The notes under the pieces were generated by a model. That model worked only from the letters and a program-made list of their open reading frames with translations, did not search any database and was not told where the DNA came from. A program made the translations under genes and the position numbers. A stretch of DNA of 64,000 bases from contig LR990040.1 of assembly GCA_905147135.1 (NCBI GenBank), positions 24,317,857 through 24,381,856 on the forward strand, read 5' to 3'. Positions 41,680 through 52,677 of the stretch are shown here, one piece after another; within the stretch, counting starts at the first letter, position 1; each line of letters begins with the position of its first letter. The DNA comes from Blastobasis lacticolella. Its lineage: Eukaryota > Arthropoda > Insecta > Lepidoptera > Blastobasidae.

Positions 41680-41815
41680 CTCCTCACAGTGACAACTCGC
41701 AGTTCTGCATTTTTGTCACCTAAAACCGAAATGCATGAAACGTAGAATAGGCTTACTTACCGCTTCCGAACAGTTGGGCTTTCTGCTCGTTTTTTAGTTA
41801 GTAGCAAAAAATATC
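41680..41815 (+). repeat. Interspersed repeat F
   Basis: Blocks CTCCTCACAGTGACAACTCG, GTTCTGCATTTTTGTCACC and TTACTTACCGCTTCCG, ending in an A-rich stretch. Confidence 0.55.
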
Positions 41816-42102
41816 ACTCCAAAAGTAATTACTACCCAACGCACAGTTCTCTCCCAGCAATCGGTTGGATGGGTATAATGAAGATAGCGGGAGCAAAGCG
41901 GGGCGCGGGGAGGGGCGGAGCTGTAATCCTTGATAATTTACATGCGCTGAGCCCACCACGGCTGTTTCTTGTTACTAATCGAGATATACAGCATCAGAGC
42001 AGACGTCTCTATCTAATTGGAGTTTCGTTACAATTTATTGGCGCCAGGGTTCGTAGTGGGCGTTCTTGAGTTTTCTGGAAAAATGAGAAACGGTGAGGGT
42101 TG

Positions 42103-42287
42103 GAGCAGTAAAGTTCTCGAATGGCGGAAGACGCGGCGTGGGTAGGCCTCCCACAAGGTGGACCGACGACTTGGTAACGGTCGCAGGTACCAGCTGGATG
42201 CGGAAGGCACAGGACTGGAAGCCGTGGAGATTTCTTTGAGAGGCCTATGCCCAGCGGTGAGCGTGTTTCGGCTGATATGATGAGGGT
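42103..42287 (+). mobile_element. RTE 3' fragment
   Basis: Matches the C-terminal end of the intact RTE: GCAGTAAAGTTCTCGA, CGTGGGTAGGCCTCCCACAA, GGTACCAGCTGGATGCGGAA and TCGGCTGATATGATGA. There is a short deletion near 42130. Confidence 0.8.
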
Positions 42288-42461
42288 TGTAAAAGCGTGG
42301 TAGATGGAGGTCAAGCCTGAGGAGTCCGCCTGGATGTATAGATATTATCGCCTTGTCCATTTCTGCAGACAATCTCATTACATTACAACACGTATCGGAG
42401 ATCGCAGCGTTGAAAATGATGAACTGAAATTTCTGCGGTTAATTTACTTGTTTTAGTAGAA

Positions 42462-42787
42462 GCGTCGGTGGCTGAGTGGTTAAGGTATCCGACTCTAAGC
42501 GAGTACTCTTAAGCGAGTTCGCTGGTTTCGAAGGCTGGGTTCGAATCCCACTGCGGCCATATACCATAGACTCTTTTCGGAGTTATGTTCATTAGTTGAA
42601 TCCTAACCGATGCTCTTACGGTAGGGAAAACATCGTGATGTAACCTGTACATTCAAGCAACTCATTATCCACAAACCATGATCCAATCTGGTCAGTTTCC
42701 CTTGGTAGCCCTTGGATAATCGTCAAGGCGGACCCCGGGCACGCGTGCGCGAGAGCATAACCGGAACATTAACGCCAAAATGATGAT
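42462..42787 (+). mobile_element. SINE-A copy with duplicated head segment
   Basis: Excellent A box (GGTGGCTGAGTGGTTAAGG) and B box (GGGTTCGAATCCCAC). Between them CTAAGCGAGT and TTAAGCGAGTTCG make a small internal duplication. The tail ends ACATTAACGCCAAAATGATG. Confidence 0.82.
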
Positions 42788-42831
42788 CTCCTCATAGTTT
42801 GAAAAACCTGTAGCGTTATTATCTATGCCGA

Positions 42832-43087
42832 CGACCTGAGTGGTTCAGTGGTCAACAAGCCGGTCTGCCACGCAAGAGGTCCTGGGTTCGATTCCCGGCC
42901 GGGCAGAAATTGAAATGATGAATTTTAATTTCTGTTACGGGTCTGGGTGTTCTATGTATAATAAGTATATATTTAAAAAGTATTTAAGTAGTTTATCAGT
43001 AATCTGGCACCCATAGCACAAGCTTTGCTTAGTTTGGGGCTAGATGGCGCTGTGTGAATTTGTCCACGAACATTTATTATTTATTAT
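42832..43087 (+). mobile_element. SINE-B copy with 8-bp TSD
   Basis: TATGCCGA at 42824-42831 and 43088-43095 flanks the copy. It has the box A region CCTGAGTGGTTCAGTGG, box B GGGTTCGATTCCCGGCC, the TATAATAAGTATAT and GATGGCGCTGTGTGAATTTG blocks, and a TTATTATTTATTATTA tail. This is the best-delimited SINE-B, at 256 bp. Confidence 0.85.
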
Positions 43088-43095
43088 TATGCCGA

Positions 43096-43589
43096 ACTTG
43101 TCCGCAACATAGACAACAGGTGATATCTACGCTTTGTACGCAGCTGCTTTCCTAGAATTTCAAACAGTTGTCACCGTACGTCACGGCGGCCGGAAGATTA
43201 GAAAGATTCACGGAACTGTTTAAAACCAACCTTTAATCTTTGACTTTTTACACGATTCCTCACATTTTCGTCGGTCGACCAAAAACATCCAAAAATAACA
43301 CTTGTCCCGTGCGGGGGCGTCTGAGAATCGGCGCCCGACGCCCGACGCCCGACGCCCATAGTCCATTAGGAAAGTTTATTTCCGGGGGCGGAATTCTCAA
43401 ATGGTCTCGCCGTGTGCGAGTGACATTGATTGAAAACTATAAAAAAGTCACGTCGATCGGATCCGGTATTTATTGGGAGAGCGTTTTCTCGTTACGCGGT
43501 CCGGAACCGGAGTCGCGTTATTCCGATAATTGAACGGTGGCGCGGGTGTTTTCAGTTTTGAATATTAAAGTAGGTATGCATAATATGAA
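43096..43589. other. No recognisable gene
   Basis: A GC-rich patch with three GCCCGAC-type repeats lies at 43325-43360. A 97-codon ORF across it is not supported by any domain. Confidence 0.4.
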
Positions 43590-43665
43590 GCGCCTAGGCG
43601 AGACCGATAACTGAAGTTAAGCAATGCATGCAGTCTGATAACTGTATGGGTGACCGCTTTTTTTA
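43590..43665 (+). pseudogene. 5S rRNA-derived fragment
   Basis: GACCGATAACTGAAGTTAAG followed by GTATGGGTGACCGC matches the order and spacing of the internal control region of insect 5S rRNA (box A around GAAGTTAAGC, box C around GGATGGGTGACCGC). The first third and the last part of 5S are not recognisable. It may be a 5S pseudogene or the head of a 5S-derived SINE. Confidence 0.6.
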
Positions 43666-43737
43666 TGAGACTAGTCGATATTTAGTACTGCAATGAGCTC
43701 GCCATTCGTTAGGTGTGCCTCCTAAGGGTACCTCCAA

Positions 43738-44495
43738 ATCTCGCGAACGCGTTTACAGCAATGGCTGCAACAGCGGGCGAGTGGTGCGTTTACATTTCAT
43801 TGTACGAAACCATGGTCGTACTACCCAAAGCGGCTGCGCGCTGCTATGACAAAAGCCGAGCCGACCATGAGACACTATCCTGTCCATGGCCCCTTTCTAG
43901 TGTTGACATTGTTGATGCAAATCCCGAATACTTAAAAAGTACCTACATTGATGGATAGCTAATAGCCCCGCAGATGGGACCGCTTGCCTGTTTGCCCACC
44001 ATATAAAGATTATCCTATAATAATATCAATCAAAACGATGAAGGTATATCGCCAATAATGGTAACACCAAACATGACACTTATCAATATAAAATTACGGT
44101 GAAAGTATGTTGACTAGTATGTTAATGTTGGCCGTGTGGTGTCCGGCAGAGCAGAATAGCACCAACCCCTTACACTCATGGGTGTCGTACAAGGCATGGG
44201 TGGTTTCGAGGCAAAAGATCAAGAGTCTCCGTAGTCTGGAAAATGGACAGCAGCATTTTCCATTGTTATATTTAAACACTGCGATCTCCAACCCGCCTGC
44301 CAAGCTAGACTATGGCAATAACCTCCCCTTACGTGGGAGAGGCCGTAAGTCCTGCAGTGGACTGTTACGGGCTGTGATGTGATGTTGACTATCGCTCGGC
44401 TCCGTTTTTGTTATAGCAGCGCGCAGCCGCTTTGGGTAGTACGTCCATGTACGAAACAACTGTGCCGTTGCTGTAACTGCGCATTCACGAGATGT
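43738..44495. repeat. Inverted-repeat element interrupted by a RIME-like insertion
   Basis: The left arm (about 43738-43866) and right arm (about 44402-44495) are reverse complements over GTACTACCCAAAGCGGCTGC and GCGCTGCTAT, with flanking partial matches such as TTACAGCAATGG against TTACAGCAACGG. The spacer contains a LINE-E scrap (43965-44010) and the RIME-like element at 44117-44391. It may be a DNA transposon of unassigned superfamily. Confidence 0.55.
44117..44391 (+). mobile_element. RTE-derived RIME-like element with 10-bp direct repeat
   Basis: ATGTTGACTA at 44107-44116 recurs at 44392-44401. Internal landmarks are GTGTGGTGTCCGGCAGAGC, ATGGGTGTCGTACAAGGC, CCAACCCGCCTGCCAAGC and TCCTGCAGTGGACTGTTACG. 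About 17 extra bases precede the usual start, so the 5' boundary could be slightly different. Confidence 0.75.
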
Positions 44496-44679
44496 GGATG
44501 GTAAGGTCTTCTGGATCCTGAGACTGGTCTCGGGAGCCGCTTGGCGCCCCGTGTCGGTATATTTTATATTATATTCATGATATGTTGTACTGTGTGATGA
44601 AAAGAGCTCGGAATCTCTCTACGTGATAGAATTCGTACGAGCCAATTCGGTTAAACTTTTATAATGCGTACAACTATGG

Positions 44680-44850
44680 AATGGAACACGTTGCCTGCGA
44701 GTGCGTTATCTGATCGTTATTATTGGACGCCTTCAAGGCTAGAGTGAATAGACTGTTCCTAGACAGCATGCTCCATCTACGGCCGCATCTTCATTTACCA
44801 TCAGGTGAGATGGCAATCAAATAGCTTGCTAGTCTAATTAAGAAACAATC
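44680..44850 (+). pseudogene. Jockey-like LINE 3' fragment
   Basis: The sequence matches the C-terminal WNALPAS...DAFKARVNRLF region and 3' UTR of the 19.7-kb copy: ATGGAATGGAACACGTTGCC, GACGCCTTCAAGGCTAGAGT and TTACCATCAGGTGAGATGGC. Frameshifted. Confidence 0.65.
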
Positions 44851-45309
44851 GTATATGTAGAATACCACCTGGAGAGATCCTATTCGTATAATATTTCTCG
44901 ACATCGGTTCAGCAGTTTATCTTGTTCAGACGTTTGCGTAGTAATTGATAAAAGTTTTCAGGAAGACAGGACCAGTTAAAATCAAACTCCAAGCCGAGCT
45001 AAAGCTTGCCAATACCATCATCATATCTGTTGCTGCATCTTGATCCATCCAATCATAATATTGACCGAGATCTGACCACGGCCTGTGGGTACCCAATCCA
45101 GCTACATCTAAGGGTTACTATACACATAAGCGGGTCGGCATATTCGATTCACGGCATTCACCCACGGCAAGCCGATCCGAAACAAATACTACACATTCAC
45201 ACGTTTAGCTTTATTCGTTTAGTACCGATCAGGTTCATTCGGGTCAGCAAATTGTTTGAACTTCATTCAGCACAACTAGGTTTTCGTTCGGGCGTTGCTC
45301 CAAGTCCCC
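44851..45309. other. No recognisable gene
   Basis: A 116-codon plus-strand ORF runs through this region into the inverted RTE fragment; it lacks any domain. Confidence 0.4.
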
Positions 45310-45470
45310 ACTCATCATCATTATATCAGCCGAAAGACGCCCACTGCTGGGCCTAGGCCTCCCCCAGAGATCTCCACTGGCCGCTCCTGTGCCTTCCGCA
45401 TCCAGCTGGTACCAGCGTTCTTTACCAGGTCGTCGGTTCACCTTGTGGGAGGCCAGACCCACGCTGCGCA
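45310..45470 (-). mobile_element. RTE 3' fragment, inverted
   Basis: Plus-strand ATCATCATTATATCAGCCGA, CGCCCACTGCTGGGCC and GGTCGTCGGTTCACCTTGTG are the antisense of the RTE 3' end. Confidence 0.82.
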
Positions 45471-46959
45471 AATCCCCACTACTGAACTAAAATTAAATAG
45501 AAATAACTAAATAAATACCGTCAATGTTCAACTCGTCTCCGGGTCTCCAGCTGATGATCTTGGTTAACCTCGCTTCGCCAACGGTATTAGCTTACGAGTG
45601 GCGAGCTCGTTGCGGTGCTGAAATTGTAAAAAGTGCGTTGCGACTAGTCTTACAGTACGGAACCTATCCAGTTATCGGACATTGCGAATATTGTTTATTC
45701 TTAGTTATGTCTCGCCAGCATGCTGCCACTAGACTAGTGCCGCTCCCAGTATCATCCGCATCAGTAGACCAGTGCTACTAGGCCAAAAGTAAAATGAATC
45801 ACCAAAATCCGAACGAAAAAAGTCGGGAAGTAACAACGTGTCAATGTGTGTTTCCTTCCTTTCTCCTACCCTACTCTTTTTTAACGATTGAAGGAGATAT
45901 TGTATGCTCAAATCAATAAAGAAATTTTGAGTTTGAGATCGGCAGTTGCCGCCCGGCTTGGTTTACCCGAGATTATATGTGCGGCTAAGCCGAGCGGCTT
46001 TTTTCTCGAATATTCGTCTACTAATTATTATATTTGATTTTACCGCCCGGCCGTGCCGATTACCGCCGGCCCACTTACGTGTGTAGCAACCCTAACTGTG
46101 GGTTCCGAGGGGAACCGCAAGCGAAGCATGACAAAGACGGGGATTACTGACACCGCAGGGCCCGGAGATAGTCTATCAAGTCTATACAAGTGGGCTTAAA
46201 TTGATCTAGGATCGGACTTGCAGGACCACAGTGGGTCGATAGTTAAGATAAAGTTTACTAAAGCTGGCACATGTACCATATTTCAATCAAAGTTATACAG
46301 TAAACAAACTAATCGATATCACACAATTCATTATAATAAATAAACAGCCAACTGGCTATTCATGCAAATAATTATGATGTCCATTTCAGTTAGTTTACAC
46401 CCATATAAAAAAAAAATGTACATAATTAAAAATATCCAATTTTGACTTTTGAACTTTAAATACAATAGCATAGTAAACCCAACAGTAAGATACAGAAAAC
46501 ATACAATAAACACAAAATTGAGTCATCATCGTCATCTTTCGAGCGGTTAGTCCCGGCATCTGCCAGGGTATACTTTCTCACTCATTGAGATCGCTTTTTT
46601 AACTCTACGAGTTTATCATGCATAGCTTAGGAGTTTCTATGACCAGCATCCATCACCATCACCAATACCAAGTAGTTAAAAAATTTGCAAGATTACGCAC
46701 AAACATTAGGACAAGTAACAGTAAATAAAAGCTTGTAATAAGAGTACTAGCAATATCTGTCGCCAATGTTGCCTCAACTCCTGACCCGTTGATACTATAA
46801 CTTTACCAGGACCTATTACTGTGTTGGGGAATGCTGATAAACTTGGCAGCCATCAGTCGGCTGCGGAATGCGTGGGCGCACCCACGGCTTTGTCAGTGGA
46901 GGTTTATTGAAGCAACCCATCTCTACATTCTTGCGGCTAATTGGCGGGTAGGATTCTTG
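45471..46959. other. No recognisable gene
   Basis: An 85-codon ORF (45524-45781, plus) begins with a mildly hydrophobic segment but shows no family resemblance. A TCAATAAAGAAATTTTGAG phrase near 45914 may be a LINE 3' end. Otherwise nothing. Confidence 0.4.
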
Positions 46960-47300
46960 GCGTAATGAGGAATAGGGTGAGGTTGTATAGTGGGCGATGT
47001 GCTATGGATATAGTAAAGAGATGTAGTGGCGATGTTTCGAGGAAAAGAGAGTGAAATGGAAAAATTTCTGGCTGTGCGCCGCCAGGCACGGGAAGGACAG
47101 GCCGACCGAGAATCGATGGTAAGACGTCGTTAAGAATGATTTTTTTACCTAAGAATTTACACAGATGGATGGTCCACCTGATGGAAGGTGGCCACTATCG
47201 TTCAGGACATACGACAAACTCATCACCAATAACGCTGAAGACCGAGCAGATTGGACTAAGAGGAGTAGGAAGGCGAACCCCGGTTTCCTTGGCGTTGGGA
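46960..47300 (+). pseudogene. Second RTE-like family fragment, interrupted
   Basis: The frame near 47230-47280 reads AEDRADWTKRSRKANP, the same C-terminal motif as at 41.5 kb. Upstream, GGCACGGGAAGGACAGGCCG parallels the sequence before that motif at 41.5 kb. A scrap like the antisense LINE-E end (GTCCACCTGATGGAAGGTGG) lies between the two parts. Confidence 0.5.
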
Positions 47301-47940
47301 TTCAACGCCAACAATGGATGGAATATATGAATGAGGAGTTGATCAATTTAGTTGAAGATAATGTTATGGTGGGTTAGTTATATCGTAGAATATGGTGGAT
47401 GAATGAAAATGCTAATTGTGCCACCACCACAACCACCATCAGGCAGGCCCTAAGCTTGTCTGCCACAAGCTTGTCTTGCGCTGTTAAAGAATATCAAACC
47501 AAAAAGTTGAAAATAATTTTAAAAATAAACTTAAAAAAGCGTGTTTTTTTAGTTTTTTCAAACTATATTTATTTTTAACTTTTTAGTTCAATATTCTATG
47601 AAAGCGTGTTTACTTAATTTTTTTAAACTATATTTATTAGTTACAGTGCTCGGATTTCCCGCTTAAATTGGTGCTGCCCTCTATATTATTAATAATATTT
47701 TTTTTTTATTATTGATGGTAGTTTTCTTACCGACCATAGTAGTAACGCGTAACGGGGAATTAGGGTTATCGCCGATAAAAGGTAGCAAAATCAGCCACCA
47801 GGGCCAAGGAGAGCAGCAGGCGCGCAAAGGAGAGTTACAAACCCACAAACATACAAACATACAAGTGAAGCTAATAAAAGCGTGTTAAAAAAGACGAGCA
47901 TTTCAAATCTGCACAAGAATATTTCCCTGCCAAGTTTTTA
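47301..47940. other. No gene; short direct repeat
   Basis: AAAGCGTGTTT and AAACTATATTTATT recur together about 62 bp apart (47537 and 47600). No ORF of note. Confidence 0.4.
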
Positions 47941-48035
47941 GCGCTCTTTCAATAAAATCCATTGCGTACTTTAAAAGATCTATGTATACATAGACACAGA
48001 CGACATAAAGCGACTTTGTTTTATAGTATGTATAG
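47941..48035 (-). mobile_element. Helitron H fragment
   Basis: Antisense of the Helitron H 5' portion: plus-strand TTTAAAAGATCTATGTATAC and GACTTTGTTTTATAGTATGT. Confidence 0.55.
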
Positions 48036-49092
48036 ATATTAAAACGTCTGATCGCTAAAGCTTCATCGCGCGATGTGCAGCCCCCTCAGAGGCCGGAAGA
48101 CAATCCCGCGTACTGCGTATTCCCCGGACAGTTCTCTCCGCTATTTTTGTAATGGAGTCCGTCCATTAACGCGAGACGTAGACGCTAGACGCGTGTGCGT
48201 AGTCCGACTGATCTATGGCCGAGCAACGGATCGCCTCCAGACATTTGTCTACATAAAACTAACCTAGCCTTTTATCCGGTTGACTTGCCCTGCAGTAATC
48301 ACAGTACGGAAAATAAACAGCAATGTCGATAGTGTCCTTAAGATGGCTTGAGGTAACACGTTTGCAATGGGAGTACTCAGTGACTAAGAGTTAGTACAAT
48401 TACCTAATTAGAAAGCATTTAAAATGAATTACAACTGAATGAGTTGTAATCGCTTTCAATTTAGATATGTAAGTCGATTGCTCCAATATCTAGATCACAA
48501 TTTATTAACTTAAAGGAATTTGTAATTAATTACAAATCTAAATGCATGAGAGCGCCATTTTTACGGAGCTACGTAGCTCTCACGACTAAATACATATTGA
48601 GATATACCAAAAATTGTTTATGAATTTGGAAGAAGCTGAATGTATGATATTGAGGCTTTTAAGAAACGAGCCTACTCAAAGGCGTGGCGTTTATGACCCT
48701 CGTGGTGATATATATGTCCTTGGGAGGGGGTGACCACTTACTACCAGGTGACGTGCTTGCTCATATGCGTCTCTCTATTAGAGATTCTGAATAGAGGTGT
48801 GACCACAGGATATGTTACGTTATTATGTAGGTATGCTTCTACTAGTATCGCTTGTTTTTACAAATTTTAAATCTTGCAAGTTAAATTTGAACAATTTCCA
48901 GGTTTTCGATTGATACCATCGAACTGATCTGATGATGGAGACGGAAGGTGGCCATAGGATCTCCTTAACTACGCATGGTAAACCCATCGAGTTTTAGCTC
49001 ATTTGATAAGTTTTTAAAAATACTCAGACTGATCATAAAGACCGCATGATAAAAGCTTACTATGCAAAAACATTTTGATTTGAACTTCTTTT
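48036..49092. other. No recognisable gene
   Basis: About 1 kb with no supported feature beyond short palindromic AT sequence near 48430-48545. Confidence 0.45.
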
Positions 49093-49200
49093 ATGTCAGA
49101 TAGTAGGCCGACAGAGCAAGCGGTCCACTTGATGGAAAGTAATCATCGCCGCCTAAGGACAACAGCACCTCCAGCGGCGTCACCAATGCGTTGACCACCA
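49093..49200 (-). mobile_element. LINE-E 3' fragment
   Basis: Plus-strand ATGTCAGATAGTAGGCCGAC, AGCGGTCCACTTGATGGAAA and GGCGTCACCAATGCGTTG, in the antisense order of LINE-E. Confidence 0.6.
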
Positions 49201-49494
49201 CTACTGAAGTTGTTGTTGTTGAAGCAGTTTTACTGCTTACATTTTGCACTGTGGTGTAACGTATGAATCTTACTTATTTCATTTTTACGTTATATGGGTC
49301 GCACGCGGAGCTACAATGAGATGAAATGTTTGGTATAATATGTTCATAGATGGCGTTGATTATAGGTATGGAAGATTAACAGTCCCTTTCGGCCGTAGCT
49401 CTCGCCCACTTGACGAAAAGTAAATTGAAAACAATATATATAATTTAAGTGGCGGTATTAACTTTAAAAGTGGCATGATATATGAAAGTATTTA
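49201..49494. other. No recognisable gene
   Basis: A short GTT repeat lies at 49211; nothing else recognised. Confidence 0.4.
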
Positions 49495-49815
49495 CTTATT
49501 TATTTAAATTTTATAATGAAACAAAGCTAAGAAACATCTCGATTAAACTGATTTTCAAATAAATAAATCCTAATGAAAATCGGTTCATCCGTTCGAGAGT
49601 TACGATGGCATAGACAGACACACACCGTCACAGAGGAGACAATTAAAACAGTAGTGTTTTTGGTAATAATAATTTTTTTACACCAAGTTTTTTTCGCAAT
49701 TACGAGTTTCTGTATAATCATAGTCTGAAAAACGGGGTAACTTTCATAATACCGGGTTTCTGGCAATCCCATGATACACAAGTCAAACTTATAACACTCC
49801 TCTTTTTTCGTAACA
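49495..49815 (+). repeat. Interspersed repeat S, interrupted
   Basis: Blocks AACAAAGCTAAGAAACATCT, GAAAATCGGTTCATCCGTTC and GGCATAGACAGACACACACC lie at 49515-49630. The final block CAAACTTATAACACTCCTC lies only at 49783-49803, so about 150 bp have been inserted between. Confidence 0.55.
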
Positions 49816-49825
49816 CTATATGCTT

Positions 49826-49915
49826 TTTTTTATGTCAGATAGATACTGTAAACACCTGATGGAAAGTGGTCACCTGCCTATAGACATTAGCAACACCAAG
49901 AGTATCGCCAATGCT
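49826..49915 (-). mobile_element. LINE-E 3' fragment
   Basis: Plus-strand CACCTGATGGAAAGTGGTCA and CCTATAGACATTAGCAACAC are antisense to LINE-E. Confidence 0.6.
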
Positions 49916-50834
49916 ACCGCGCACCCAGATCAATAACAGTAACTATTATACGTACTTTACGAAAACCTCCAACAATGAAAACAGAATATCGTCGCACAAT
50001 TGTTGTCTAGACAGAGCATTATACGCAAACAATAGGCCCTACTCACTTACGCTAGTCAAATCCTTTACGAATACAAACAGTAATAAATCCAACCAGCCAT
50101 TCTCATTGTTCAATCTGGAAAGTTGTAATCAACAAACAACAGTACAATGTCGAATGAAATTTCATAATTGACCCCCTCACTACTTTCGGAAAGGACAAGT
50201 GTGCAATTACAAGCCAGTGGCAGAAGCAACCCTTGCGTGGGTTTATTCGCGGTAAACGATCCAGATAGGACCCCTCCTTCGACGAATGCAATAACTGTAA
50301 TGAAGGGTTATCGGGCCGCTTGCTGACGGTAAGTGGTGCTACCATGGTTCCTCGAAGAGTTTTAAGTTGTTTCTCATTTTCTTACCCGCGACGGACGGCA
50401 CGGAGGCGGTATACCTATGTGTGTGTTTGTGTTTGTTTGTCTGTTACCATTTTGTTTCGAAAACTACTGGGTCGATTTCGTTGCATTCATAAGTTTCAGA
50501 GCAGGTTCTTAGACATTTTTATGGTAGTACACCACCAGGGGGCGCAGCCTGATAAGGTTCCAGGCCAACATTTCGGAGCAATTTTATGTTAACATTGCAA
50601 TAAAAAATAATAAAATTATATTCAAATATAGAAATTATGTAAAAACTCACAAAGACTTAAATTGTTTTAGGGGAAAAGGATTGACATAGACATAGACATA
50701 GACATTATTTATTTTGACATCACAATACTCATAATTGAATAATTTTTTAATCCCCCGACTAGCAGATCGAAAAATCCGTCGGGGGCAGCCATTGCCATAT
50801 TCAGGGCATATTGTAGAAGCTTATAAGGCGCTGT
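49916..50834. other. No recognisable gene
   Basis: A GACATA microsatellite lies at about 50681-50706 and a Helitron-like phrase (TTTCGAAAACTACTGGG) near 50455. Short ORFs on both strands are unsupported. Confidence 0.4.
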
Positions 50835-52100
50835 ATCTTATACTATGTAAAGATAAAGAAAAGGCTAAGGATACACTACTGCTAACATAACACAACCCGA
50901 CCAAACCAATAGTAGGCGCCCCAGGTTAGTCCCCGTAATTTGTATAAGTAATTCATCGAGTTGCAACGCAACAAAGGCGGCGGCTGCGACTGCTCCCAGC
51001 CCGATTGAGGGCTATTTGTGCGCACAATCAAACCTGAATAGCTGTTTGTGCATATTGTAGCGGTTTGAGGCATTTCTGGTATTCTGCTACAATTAAAACG
51101 TAATTGAGCTGCTATTGCGATCCAATTACAATTCAATCCAATCATTAATGAATTAGCGGACTAGACGCTGTGAAATTGAGGCCTTGAAACCGAGTCAAAA
51201 CCCGTTGCGTGATTTAGAAAGAGTTAGCGGTCATACCGACAGATAGAGAGACACACGCAGATTACATTTTATACAATGTAAAGAAAGGATAACTGCTAGT
51301 TAACATGACACAACCCGACATAACCAATAGTAGGCGCCCCAGGTTAGTCTTCGTAATTTGTATAAGTAATGCATCGAGTTGCAACGCAACAAAGGCGACG
51401 GCTGCGACTGCTCCCAGCCCGATTGGGGGCTATTTGTGCGCACAATCAAACCTTATTGGCTTTTTGTGCATATTGTAGCGGTTATAATGCGCTGTTTAGC
51501 GTTTTGGGTATTTGGATTTTGGATCTCTATGTAGTAGTCATGGCTTAGTCCCAAATGGGTAGGTAGCGTCCACCTAGCCACCGCGTAGCGCCCAAACAAG
51601 GTCTCAAGTTGATCTAAAGCTCGGTTGAATTGTAATTGGATTCCAACAGCAGCTCAATAGGCAGTTTTAACTGTAGCAGAACACGAAAAACGCCTCAAAC
51701 GGCTATTGAGCTGTTACTGCGATCCAAGCACAATTCAATACAGCCCCAGATTAGTCCTGGTAATTTGTATAAGTAATTCATCGAGTTGCAACGCGACAAA
51801 AGGCGGCGGCTGCGACTGCTCCCAGTCCGATTGGGGGTATTTGTGAGCACAATCAAACCTGAATGCTGTTTATGCATATTGTAGGGGGTGGAATACGCTG
51901 TTTAGCGTTCTGGGCATTTGGATTTTCTATGTCTCTATGTAGAAGTAATGCTTTGGTCTCAAGCTATCGGACTAAGGAGCCCCTTATGCATGGCGTCCTA
52001 GGTGGTCCACCGCGCAGCGCCCGAACAGGGTCGCAAGTCCAATAATTTGAATGCGATTGAATTGTAATTGTATCGCGATAGCAGCTTAATAGCCTTAATT
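50835..52100 (+). repeat. Array of three diverged ~415-bp tandem units
   Basis: TTCATCGAGTTGCAACGCAA, TGCGACTGCTCCCAG and TGTGCATATTGTAGCGG recur in order. The TTGCAACGC landmark lies at 50961, 51379 and 51786 (periods 418 and 407). Parts of the units are also inverted relative to each other: an ATTGAGCTGCTATTGCGATC block near 51104 appears reversed near 51622-51659 and direct again near 51703. No ORF or RNA gene is recognised. Confidence 0.75.
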
Positions 52101-52242
52101 GAAACATTAGTAAATTAGCGGACTTTGCACCCAGTGTCAATTTTTTAATTTCATACGTATAAGAAAATCGAAAATTAACTTACGAATTGGATAACTTAAC
52201 CGCACGGCCACCGCTCCTAAATGGATGACCACAGATTAAACC

Positions 52243-52677
52243 TTAATAACAGCGAGGACCAACTTGATTCCGTGCGCAGACCACACGCAACGAACCTTTG
52301 TCAGCACGGATTAAAACTCCATAAACAAGTTCATTTGTAATTACTGTTGGTGCTGGCTTAACAGGATTAAGCTGGGTATTAGCAGACGCAGGATTATGAA
52401 AGCTAATGAATGGACGGTGCAGAACACGGGTCTTGACAACCGCGCGGCGATTGGATAGTGGTATCGTTGTAACTATTAGGTGTGCTGTACGTACAGTTGT
52501 TAACAAGTCCTTTGAAGATAGGTTTAGAATTATTGTGCTAGAATTTAACTGAGCTACTTTAAATAATACTAGTACCATCGTGGGATTGGGCGATAGTTCT
52601 AAAACAGTTTTGGAATTATAATTGGATTGATGCCTCAGGTCCGCACTGTATAATAAAATAAATAAGACCTTAAACAT
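52243..52677 (-). CDS. Hypothetical small protein with signal-like N-terminus
   Basis: I do not recognise this 144-residue ORF. It opens MFKVLFILLYSA, a short hydrophobic stretch resembling a signal peptide, with possible cleavage after YSA. The rest is hydrophilic with Val/Leu/Thr-rich stretches, and the only cysteines (near the end, VVCARNQVGPRCY) could form a small disulfide loop. A is at -3 of the ATG, and an in-frame stop lies 13 codons upstream, so it would be a complete single-exon ORF. TTTATAAG lies about 120 bp upstream of the ATG. It does not overlap any repeat family that I see. A chance ORF or the last exon of a larger gene remain possible. Confidence 0.35.
   Translation of the reverse strand: MFKVLFILLYSADLRHQSNYNSKTVLELSPNPTMVLVLFKVAQLNSSTIILNLSSKDLLTTVRTAHLIVTTIPLSNRRAVVKTRVLHRPFISFHNPASANTQLNPVKPAPTVITNELVYGVLIRADKGSLRVVCARNQVGPRCY

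Noticed and set aside
42462..42560. tRNA gene with good A and B boxes
   Set aside because: The same head with the same downstream body recurs in about sixteen places, and no acceptor stem closes after the B box. It is a SINE head, not a tRNA gene. The same applies to SINE-B heads.
50882..51877. Repeated minus-strand ORFs of 60 to 87 codons with a shared NSMNYLYKL segment
   Set aside because: They come from the ~415-bp tandem units; frames are not kept between units and there are stops, so selection for protein is unlikely.
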